From NCBI GenBank assembly GCA_005881495.1, contig VBHI01000386.1, positions 1 through 10,477 of the forward strand: a stretch of 10,477 nt of DNA. Direction: 5' to 3'. Below are positions 1 through 5,716 of this stretch, in pieces. Source of the stretch: Chloroflexota bacterium. Lineage in GTDB: Bacteria > Chloroflexota > Ktedonobacteria > Ktedonobacterales > Ktedonobacteraceae. Made by a program: the position numbers and the translations under genes. Position 1 is the first letter of the stretch; each line of letters opens with the position of its first letter. A model generated the notes under the pieces. That model saw only the letters and a list, made by a program, of their open reading frames with translations. It had not been told where the DNA came from and did not search any database.

Positions 1-2
1 GA

Positions 3-506
3 GCTGGCGTATCAAAGGGGACTCTCTACCAGCATTTTCCCACGAAGGACGATCTCATTTTTGCTTTAATCGATCAAAGCCTTGTGCGATTTGAACAGAT
101 CGTCCAACAGGCGAGCGTTGCTCCTGCGTCTGCGCAGAGCAAACTGGAGCGTATTCTTCGCGCGGTTCACGTGGAGCAGTACGGCGTGCGTACTCAACTC
201 CACCGGCTGCTTGAAAGCAACGAGGATCTTCGCAGGAGGGCACAGGAGCACCAGGGGAAGTTGCGCGCTCGCATCGATCAAGCCACTGGACAGATTCGAA
301 GCATTTTAGAAGAAGGGAAGGTCGCTGGAGCATTCGACACGACCATCTCGACCGAACTCATGCTCCAGACCTTTCTGCACCTGCTTTCCATCAAGACGCA
401 GGAGCGCCTGTTCACCCAGGAACATCTCTCTCCCGAAGAAATCGTGGTACAGATGAGACGCCTCTTCTTTCATGGGATTGTGCGCCAAACTGTTGAGAGA
501 CCCTAG
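3..506 (+). CDS. TetR/AcrR family transcriptional regulator (5' end outside window)
   Basis: The frame is open from the window edge and gives 167 residues before the TAG stop. The first visible residues, [18 protein letters not shown], are the second half of a TetR helix-turn-helix: turn, recognition helix, then the conserved Y-x-H-F-x-x-K-x-x-L signature. About 25-30 N-terminal residues are missing to the left. The rest is an all-helical ligand-binding and dimerisation domain of ordinary TetR length ([18 protein letters not shown] and onward), too divergent to name a ligand. The exporter gene begins 14 bases after the stop on the same strand. By analogy with TetR-exporter pairs, this protein probably represses the pump and is released by a pump substrate. 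That role is inferred from position; the promoter and operator lie outside the window. Confidence 0.9.
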   Translation, partial: AGVSKGTLYQHFPTKDDLIFALIDQSLVRFEQIVQQASVAPASAQSKLERILRAVHVEQYGVRTQLHRLLESNEDLRRRAQEHQGKLRARIDQATGQIRSILEEGKVAGAFDTTISTELMLQTFLHLLSIKTQERLFTQEHLSPEEIVVQMRRLFFHGIVRQTVERP

Positions 507-520
507 AAGGAAAAAAGAGT

Positions 521-2338
521 ATGGCTGCTCTCTTTCAAAAAGGAAGAAGATACCGGCCTGTAGGCCCGTCGTACAAGTGGATCGCTTTGTCGAATACCAC
601 CCTGGGCGTGCTGATGGCCAGTATCGATATCAGCATTGTCTTGATCGCTCTCCCGGCCATTTTTAACGGCATTCATATTAATCCGCTCGCGCCCGGCGAG
701 ACAAACTATTTTCTCTGGCTGCTGCTCGGCTATATGGTGGTGACGGCGACGCTGCTGGTGACGTTCGGACGCATCTCCGATATGCTCGGTCGCGTCCGGC
801 TGTATAACATGGGCTTTCTGATCTTCGCCTGTGGCAGTATCTTGCTCTGGTTAACGCCTGGCACGGGTTCGACTGGTGCTATTGAGTTGATCGTGTTCCG
901 GTTGATTCAAGCGGTCGGTGCCGGCTTCCTCCTCGCCAATAGTGCCGCGATCCTCACCGACGCCTTTCCCACCAACCAGCGCGGCCTGGCGCTGGGCATT
1001 AACCAGATCGCCGCTATTCTCGGCTCGGTGATCGGCCTGATCCTGGGCGGCATCCTGTCTTACTATAGCTGGCGGCTGGTCTTCCTGGTCAGCGTCCCGG
1101 TGGGCGTTGTCGGCACGATCTGGGCCTACCTGATGCTGCGCGAGACAGCCACGATCCGCCAGCACCAGCAGGTTGACTGGGCGGGCAATATCACCTTTGC
1201 CATCGGGCTAACCGTCTTCTTGCTCGGCATCACGTATGGCATTGAGCCATATGGGAACTCGTCCATGGGTTGGGGCAATCCGCTGGTGATTGGCATACTG
1301 GTCGGCGGAGCGCTCCTGCTGGCCATCTTTATCTGGGTCGAACTGCGCATCCCCGATCCGATGTTTCGCCTGAGCCTCTTTAAGACGCGCGCATTCGCGG
1401 CGGGGAACATCAGCAGCTTCCTGGCCAGCATCGCGCGCGGCGGTTTGCAGTTCATGCTCATCATCTGGTTGCAGGGTATCTGGCTGCCGCTGCACGGCTA
1501 CGATTACGCCGTCACGCCGTTGTGGGCCGGCATCTTCTTACTGCCGCTGCTGGCCGGTTTCGTAGTGATGGGACCGCTCTCCGGCTGGCTCTCGGATCGC
1601 TATGGCGCGCGCGTCTTTTCGACGACAGGTATGCTCATTCAGGCCGTCGGTTTTGTGCTGCTGACGATGCTGCCCGCCAACTTCACGTACATCTGGTTCG
1701 CGCTCATCCTCTTCATGCTGGGCATCGGTCAGGGTATGTTCTCCGCGCCGAATACGTCGTCGGTGATGAACAGCCTGCCGCCCGATCAACGCGGCGTGGG
1801 GTCGGGCATGCGTGCGACCTTCCAGAATGCCGGGTCGCTGGCCAGCATCGGCGTTTTCTTCACCATCGTGATCGTGGACCTGGCGGCGTCGCTGCCGGGT
1901 ACGCTCTCCGTCGGGTTGACTACTGCTGGCGTGCCGGGCAGCGTGGCCAACCAGATCGCGCACCTGCCGCCCACCCCGGCGCTCTTCGCGGCCTTCCTGG
2001 GCTACAACCCGATGGCGAACCTGCTGCCGGCGGGCGTGCTGCATGCCCTGCCCGCTGTGAACCAGGCCAACTTGTTGGGCCACAGCTTTTTCCCCAACCT
2101 GATCTCGCCGCCTTTCTTGCAGGGGCTGCACGCGGCATTCTTTATCTCAGCGGCCATGTGTGTCATCGCTGCCACAGCCTCGCTGCTGCGTGGGAAGCGC
2201 TACATCTACGCGCAGACTCCTTCGGCCAATGAGGTGGCGCCCGTCAATCACCTGCCTATCGCCCAGGCCAAGGCGTCCGCCGTGGAGTCCGAAGCGGAGT
2301 CGCGTCGCTCTACTCACTCACGTCGTCGAGCGTTGTAA
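521..2338 (+). CDS. MFS multidrug exporter, DHA2 (EmrB/QacA-like, 14 TMS)
   Basis: A 605-residue membrane protein that probably exports drugs or other toxic compounds by proton antiport at the cytoplasmic membrane. Helix 1 carries the DHA2-type motif [13 protein letters not shown] (residues 33-45, Asp36). The loop after helix 2 has motif [12 protein letters not shown] (83-93). Helix 5 has a motif C-like stretch [10 protein letters not shown] (168-177), followed by the family-typical [14 protein letters not shown] long extracytoplasmic loop (about 455-530) precedes the last helix, and the C-terminal tail of about 45 residues is polar and cytoplasmic. The start is supported by AGAAGG about 10 bases upstream. 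The 14-base gap to the TetR gene suggests co-transcription. Substrate cannot be read from sequence. Length fits DHA2 members, which are longer than the 12-helix DHA1 pumps. Confidence 0.92.
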   Translation: MAALFQKGRRYRPVGPSYKWIALSNTTLGVLMASIDISIVLIALPAIFNGIHINPLAPGETNYFLWLLLGYMVVTATLLVTFGRISDMLGRVRLYNMGFLIFACGSILLWLTPGTGSTGAIELIVFRLIQAVGAGFLLANSAAILTDAFPTNQRGLALGINQIAAILGSVIGLILGGILSYYSWRLVFLVSVPVGVVGTIWAYLMLRETATIRQHQQVDWAGNITFAIGLTVFLLGITYGIEPYGNSSMGWGNPLVIGILVGGALLLAIFIWVELRIPDPMFRLSLFKTRAFAAGNISSFLASIARGGLQFMLIIWLQGIWLPLHGYDYAVTPLWAGIFLLPLLAGFVVMGPLSGWLSDRYGARVFSTTGMLIQAVGFVLLTMLPANFTYIWFALILFMLGIGQGMFSAPNTSSVMNSLPPDQRGVGSGMRATFQNAGSLASIGVFFTIVIVDLAASLPGTLSVGLTTAGVPGSVANQIAHLPPTPALFAAFLGYNPMANLLPAGVLHALPAVNQANLLGHSFFPNLISPPFLQGLHAAFFISAAMCVIAATASLLRGKRYIYAQTPSANEVAPVNHLPIAQAKASAVESEAESRRSTHSRRRAL

Positions 2339-2418
2339 GTTCCCGAATGCGTTCCCTCCATTCTTACCGGCACCAGCCAGAAGGGACTCTCTATCTTTTG
2401 TTCCCACCGGGCGGGCGC

Positions 2419-2892
2419 TCAGCGAGTCTCAGTTGTCCACAGTTGCTGTGTATGAACTTGCAAACGACCGTCGGGCAGGACATGAACTTCTGCGGGGTTC
2501 GAGAGGCCGCCGCAGAAGTTGCCCGCTTTGCCCCACTGCCGCCACGCCATGAAAAAGAGTGCGCCCGGGCTACCCGGAACCAGTTTACCGGCATAGTAGA
2601 TGCCGCTGGCATCAGCGACGAGCGGCTCGTCGCTGAGCGGGCGGTAGGGTCCGGTAAGCTTGTCGGCGACAAGGAAGTGCGTGCCCCACCAGCCCCTGCC
2701 TTGCGAAGGGGCCAGCCGTGCGGTGGCGTGCCTGGCCGCGCAGAAAAGCAGGTAGTACCAACCGTTGAGCGGTACTACTTGTGGCACCTCCATCTCAGCG
2801 AAGTTCCCTGGTATGCTCACCGGTGGCAGCATCTCCCATGAGAACAGGTCTGTCTGTCGGGTTGCCGCCCGACCTGTTTGAGGGATATACAC
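2419..2892 (-). pseudogene. C-terminal fragment of a GH32-like glycoside hydrolase (beta-fructosidase fold)
   Basis: This minus-strand frame gives about 157 residues from a GTG codon; the open frame runs a little further to a TGA at 2956-2958 without an ATG. It reads like the second half of a five-bladed propeller hydrolase: the EVPQVVPLNGWYYLLFC block (Glu35) resembles the ECP-type acid/base motif of GH32, then GPYRPLSDEPLV, GIYYAGKLV and VLPDGRLQVHTQQLW follow in the expected order. The N-terminal blades, including the WMNDPNG-type nucleophile motif and the RDP motif, are absent. There is no convincing ribosome-binding site, and upstream sequence turns into low-complexity Gly/Ser codons, so I read it as a truncated remnant. 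Family assignment is from recalled motifs; a related GH43/GH68-like propeller is possible. Confidence 0.6.
2612..2636. repeat. 25-bp perfect palindrome inside the GH32-like fragment
   Basis: Twelve-base arms TCAGCGACGAGC and GCTCGTCGCTGA surround a single central G. It lies in the stretch encoding SDEPLVAD of the remnant on the minus strand, so it may just reflect codon choice for similar residues read on both strands. No function is assigned. Confidence 0.5.
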
Positions 2893-2937
2893 CCAAGCTG
2901 GTTGAACACCTCCACTTCCTCCACTGGTCGTGCCACA

Positions 2938-2954
2938 AGGAGGTATAATTAATG
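2938..2954 (+). promoter_or_regulatory. Strong Shine-Dalgarno with overlapping TATAAT before a possible ATG
   Basis: AAGGAGGT (2938-2945) runs straight into TATAAT (2944-2949), followed by ATG at 2952. As a ribosome-binding site it is almost a perfect anti-16S match spaced about 6 bases from the ATG, which would start a 110-residue version of the small protein. As a -10 box it lacks a recognisable -35 element 16-18 bases upstream. Both readings remain possible. Confidence 0.4.
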
Positions 2955-2980
2955 TTCAGATACAACAGTTCTGGTCGGAC

Positions 2981-3016
2981 TTCAGGAGCGCGCGGAAGAA
3001 CTCGCGCGCTCCTGAA
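2981..3016 (+). promoter_or_regulatory. Perfect 14-bp stem-loop upstream of the small ORF's second start
   Basis: TTCAGGAGCGCGCG (2981-2994), an 8-base loop, then the exact reverse complement (3003-3016). It is followed by AAATCCC rather than a T run, so it is not a typical intrinsic terminator. A smaller hairpin, TCCCT-gaa-AGGGA (3019-3031), comes next and touches the AAGGTG ribosome-binding site of the ATG at 3042. The position suggests an RNA leader structure controlling translation or stability, or a decayed terminator. The function is inference; the inverted repeat is directly visible. Confidence 0.6.
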
Positions 3017-3041
3017 AATCCCTGAAAGGGAAGGTGAACTC

Positions 3042-3284
3042 ATGGCTTGGTGGGAAAACTCACAAAAACAGGAGGTTGCCTCCATCTGTACGACACATTT
3101 TGGCTTAACGGAAAAGGAGGTGCAGCAGTGTGTCAACTCGTTTGGTTCTGACTGCAACGAGCGCCTGAAGCTACAAACGTTCAAAGTTGAGGATGTTGAA
3201 GATCTTCCAGAGTTTCTGCGCAAAGATCAAGCGCCCATGATGCCATCTGTGACGCACTCGGAAGGCGTGGACGCAAGGTCTTAG
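3042..3284 (+). CDS. Small uncharacterised protein (80 aa; alternative 110-aa start at 2952)
   Basis: I do not recognise this protein. From ATG 3042 it encodes 80 residues, beginning MAWWENSQKQEVASICTT, with a charged middle (KLQTFKVEDVEDLPEFLRK) and three Cys; there is no signal peptide or membrane segment. AAGGTG (3031-3036) sits 5 bases upstream. An upstream in-frame ATG at 2952 has an even better ribosome-binding site but would make the protein start with about 30 Arg/Gly-rich residues translated across a perfect hairpin, which looks less natural. The next gene starts 34 bases downstream on the same strand, so the two may form a unit. Coding status is plausible but not proven. Confidence 0.55.
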   Translation: MAWWENSQKQEVASICTTHFGLTEKEVQQCVNSFGSDCNERLKLQTFKVEDVEDLPEFLRKDQAPMMPSVTHSEGVDARS

Positions 3285-3318
3285 TAAGGATATAGCGAAA
3301 CAAGGAAGAAGAAAGACA

Positions 3319-3733
3319 ATGAGCCGTTGGGAATACTCCATCGAGAAGCCGATGTCCCATGATGAGTATTATTTTGTGCCTCGCTATCCCCGGCATGTAG
3401 CATGTGCGTTTATTGCGGTCGACTATGATCACCGCGATGTGAGCCCCGAAGAGGAGCTCTCGATACCCTATCAAAAGTGGATAGAGGAGGCCATCCAGAG
3501 CTTTGCGAAGCGCTGGGGGGGGTCTGGACGACGCGGTCTTTCTGCGCGCGCTTCAAGAGGCGAAAGGACGGGATCATCTCGTCGCCATCTTTGCCATCGG
3601 ACATCATAGCGGGCTGGCACAAGCTACTGATCTGCTTGCTCCCTTCTTAGCCAGTGCTGACCAGCTTGAGCGCTGTGCCGCCGCCTGCATGTTCGCCTTG
3701 AGGCGGGACGAGCGAGCGCGTAGCTCTGCTTGA
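3319..3733 (+). pseudogene. HEAT-repeat-like protein gene, frameshifted at a G8 run
   Basis: The first part (MSRWEYSIEKPMSHDEYYFV, then SIPYQKWIEEAIQSFAKRWGG) reads in one frame up to eight consecutive G at 3515-3522. After that, the sensible protein continues in the next frame as LDDAVFLRALQEAKGRDHLV, then AIFAIGHHSGLAQATDLLAP and LERCAAACMFAL, ending at 3733. With seven G the two parts join into one 137-residue protein. The second half looks like paired antiparallel helices of HEAT/ARM type (AIFAIGHHSG, ATDLLAPFL), which usually act as protein-binding scaffolds. As written, the first frame ends at 3609 with an Arg/Ser-rich nonsense tail. AAGGAAG lies about 10 bases before the ATG. Its last codons overlap the HAD gene on the other strand, so the natural 3' end may also be lost. 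Confidence 0.6.
3515..3522 (+). repeat. Run of eight G at the frameshift point
   Basis: This homopolymer sits exactly where the HEAT-like reading frame changes from frame 1 to frame 2. Loss of one G restores a continuous protein. It could be a sequencing indel, a fixed mutation, or a slippage-prone switch; the sequence alone cannot decide. Confidence 0.75.
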
Positions 3734-4317
3734 ACGTCGGCGATGGCCTGGGCGGTGTTCTGAAAGAGGATAGCATGGATGCCCAATTCGCGAGCAGCCG
3801 CCAGGGGTCTCTCGTGATCGTCGAGGAAGATCATCTCTGCTGGCTGCACGCCAAGGCGCTCACAGGTCAGTTCATAAATGCGCCGATCAGGCTTGGCAAT
3901 TCCTACCTCGTGGGAGTAAATGATGAGGTCGGTCATCTCATCAAAACGGTAGCGCTCTTGCTCTCTGGTCCTGGCACCAACAAAGCTATTACTGATGATA
4001 GCAGTTTGATAGCGCGGACGCAGGCTGCTGAAGTAGGTGGCCAGCTCCACATTGAGTGTGCCCAGATACTCTTCCCAGAGGTCGTGCAGAAAGGCGTCGA
4101 CCTGCGCCTGGTCCATCCCAATCATCTCTTTCAGGCTCTGTTGCACTTGCTCTTCCGAACATTTTCCCAGGGAGCCATCTCTCCATACACTTGCCATCCG
4201 TTGATCCAGCTCCCCTGGTTTCAGATGGAGGCGCTGCTCCCACTTTTCCGTCATTCCGGTGTCAGGCGTGATTTCCAGTACTCCACCAATATCAAAAGCA
4301 ACCGCTCGAATAGCCAT
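3604..4317 (-). CDS. HAD-superfamily hydrolase (phosphatase-like)
   Basis: A 237-residue soluble protein of the HAD family, which hydrolyses phosphate esters through an aspartyl-phosphate intermediate. Motif I is AVAFDIGGVLE (Asp9; the usual second Asp at +2 is Gly, as in the common 'D-x-G-G-V-L' subgroup). Motif II is IISNS (Ser109), motif III Lys is in GIAKPDRRIYE (Lys142), and motif IV is IFLDDHE (Asp166, Asp167). A helical cap (about 17-95) fits subclass IA-like enzymes. ATG 4317 was chosen because AAAGGA lies 9 bases upstream and the protein then starts MAIRAVAFD; the open frame extends upstream to 4410, but that part overlaps the YcaQ-like stump. The last 35 or so residues (RLKANMQAAAQRSSWSALAK) are read antisense to the HEAT-like gene and look like read-through after loss of the original stop. 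The Asp-to-Gly change in motif I makes the exact reaction uncertain. Confidence 0.85.
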   Translation of the reverse strand: MAIRAVAFDIGGVLEITPDTGMTEKWEQRLHLKPGELDQRMASVWRDGSLGKCSEEQVQQSLKEMIGMDQAQVDAFLHDLWEEYLGTLNVELATYFSSLRPRYQTAIISNSFVGARTREQERYRFDEMTDLIIYSHEVGIAKPDRRIYELTCERLGVQPAEMIFLDDHERPLAAARELGIHAILFQNTAQAIADVQAELRARSSRLKANMQAAAQRSSWSALAKKGASRSVACASPL

Positions 4318-4582
4318 ACCTGCCATTCCTTTCAATGCGATCTGTGTACAACACCGCATCCATATCAGCCGGTTGATACTCAAGCACTCGCCCGTACAGC
4401 GCAATATCATGACTGCGCGCTATCACAGAGAGCGGATCCATCTGGACCACACATCCTGCATGCACCGCCTCATAAACCCCTGCTTTCCCTTGCCAGCGCC
4501 GACCTGGATACAACCCCAGCTTGCCAAGAATGAACTGGCGCTGGATCATCTTTGAGATGTTCAACGCGGTGTGCGCTTTCAT
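4292..4582 (-). pseudogene. N-terminal stump of a YcaQ-family winged-helix (DNA glycosylase-like) gene
   Basis: From ATG 4582 (AAAGGA 7 bases upstream; a GTG at 4585 is also possible) this frame gives 96 residues. The first ~75 (RQFILGKLGLYPGRRWQGK, GVYEAVHAGCVVQMDPLSVI, ARSHDIALYGRVLEYQPADM, DAVLYTDR) match the start of YcaQ-type winged-helix proteins as I recall them: LGLxPGRRWxGK, the QxDPLxVxARSHD block and the LYxDR end. Family members run to roughly 380-400 residues and in E. coli act on DNA interstrand crosslinks. Here the homologous part stops at about 4345, and the remaining codons are out-of-frame sequence over the HAD start. So most of the gene is missing and the product is almost certainly inactive. 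Whether transcription continues into the HAD gene is open. Confidence 0.65.
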
Positions 4583-4644
4583 CACGAATTCCTTTCATGA
4601 GCAAGGAATCACAGGCCATAGAACAGGCACTCGGGCATATACAG

Positions 4645-4673
4645 AGTATACACTTCTCTTAGATCCTTGTCAT
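4645..4673 (-). promoter_or_regulatory. Possible sigma70-type promoter for the minus-strand YcaQ stump/HAD unit
   Basis: Reading the minus strand, ATGACA (4673-4668) and TATACT (4650-4645) are separated by exactly 17 bases, and TG directly precedes the -10 box. The start point would lie about 55 bases before the ATG at 4582. The -35 matches four of six consensus positions, so this is a moderate candidate. It would explain how the HAD gene is still expressed after truncation of the gene in front of it. Confidence 0.4.
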
Positions 4674-4852
4674 CAGAACATGCAAGTCTTCTTCGATCCT
4701 CAAAATCAAGCAGAAGGGTGACCGAGCCGTTGTCCGTTTTCTCCTCTTCAGCTCCGTATTGTAGCCAGGTATGGTACACTGAAAACTCATGGAAGAACTG
4801 AATCAGTATGGGAAACGGACTTCCCCTTACGGAAAGGACACAATACCCTTGA

Positions 4853-5701
4853 GTGATATTCTCGTTGCTTGCGCCCGAGGAGCAAGTTCTGAGCGAGATC
4901 GCGCAAGCGGGCTACGACGGTGCGCCTGCGGGCCCCGAGCGGGACCGCTCGGCACAGGAGACCATCGAGCTCTACGCTCGATACGAGCTGCGACCAGCGC
5001 CCGGGTATATTGGTACGGCGTTCTGGAACAAGCAGCGGCGCGATGAGATCCTGGAGCGGGTACGACGACACGCGTCCTTTGCGCGTGCGGTCGGCTCCAC
5101 CGAGCTCTATGTCGCCCCGGGTGGCTTCGACTACGTGACACGCAGTGGTCAGCCACGCAATAAGCTGGCAGGACATGTGCGCCCCGAAGATAGCCTGACA
5201 GACGAGGAGTTCCAGATCTTCGCTGAGACGCTGAATCTGGTCGGCGCGATCACCCTTGCTGAAGGTGTACGCAGTTGCTTTCATAATCATGTCGGCACCG
5301 TTATCGAAACACGCGAGGAGATCGACCGCTTGCTCATGCTCACCGATCCTGACCTGGTCTTCCTTGGCCCCGACACCGGCCACCTGGCCTGGGCAGGCGC
5401 CGATCCGGTCGCCTTTTGCCGCGACTACGCCAAACGTCTCAAGACGCTGCACCTCAAGGACATAGCAGCCGACGTGCGCGACCGTGGGCGGGACGCCGGC
5501 TGGGATTACAACACCTTCTCGCAACAGGGCATCTTTGTCGAGCTCGGCGAAGGCTGTGTTTCCTTCCCGGCAATCTTCGCCATCCTGCGTGCTGTGGACT
5601 TCTCGGGCTGGCTAATCGTCGAGACGGATGTCACCCAGAAGCCAACTGCGCGCGAAAGTGTGACGATAAGCCGTGCCTATCTTCGCAACCTGGGGCTGTG
5701 A
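4853..5701 (+). CDS. Sugar phosphate isomerase/epimerase family protein (IolE-like TIM barrel)
   Basis: A 282-residue cytosolic enzyme of the xylose-isomerase-like TIM-barrel family (AP endonuclease 2 superfamily), to which inosose dehydratase IolE and many ketose epimerases belong. Metal-site blocks are visible in order: CFHNHVG (144-146), GPDTGHLAWAG (Asp174, His177), TLHLKD (His200) and WLIVETDVTQKP (Glu257). Early elements are EIAQAGYDG (15-23) and LAPGY-type RPAPGYIG (47-54). The start is uncertain: GTG 4853 directly follows an in-frame TGA (4850-4852), and GGAAAGGA (4831-4838) is 14 bases away, which is long. The first strand (IFSLL) appears nearly complete, so at most a few residues are lost. 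The dehydrogenase gene follows after 15 bases, a pairing common in inositol or sugar catabolic operons. The substrate is not determinable. Confidence 0.85.
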   Translation: MIFSLLAPEEQVLSEIAQAGYDGAPAGPERDRSAQETIELYARYELRPAPGYIGTAFWNKQRRDEILERVRRHASFARAVGSTELYVAPGGFDYVTRSGQPRNKLAGHVRPEDSLTDEEFQIFAETLNLVGAITLAEGVRSCFHNHVGTVIETREEIDRLLMLTDPDLVFLGPDTGHLAWAGADPVAFCRDYAKRLKTLHLKDIAADVRDRGRDAGWDYNTFSQQGIFVELGEGCVSFPAIFAILRAVDFSGWLIVETDVTQKPTARESVTISRAYLRNLGL

Positions 5702-5716
5702 GAGGAGTCTATTCCT

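Noticed and set aside
1522..2232. Second plus-strand open frame inside the exporter gene
   Set aside because: Its Arg/Ala/Gly-rich translation is an out-of-frame reading of the GC-rich MFS coding sequence.
3730..4533. Long plus-strand open frame (267 codons) across the HAD region
   Set aside because: It is antisense to the HAD gene, whose catalytic motifs are clear on the minus strand; the plus-strand translation has no family-like pattern.
4789..5046. Plus-strand ORF starting with ATG before the epimerase
   Set aside because: No RBS, and beyond about 4870 it is an out-of-frame reading of the epimerase gene.
4787..5524. 245-codon minus-strand frame over the epimerase gene
   Set aside because: It is antisense to the IolE-like gene, which carries the metal-site motifs in order; no RBS or family pattern on the minus strand.
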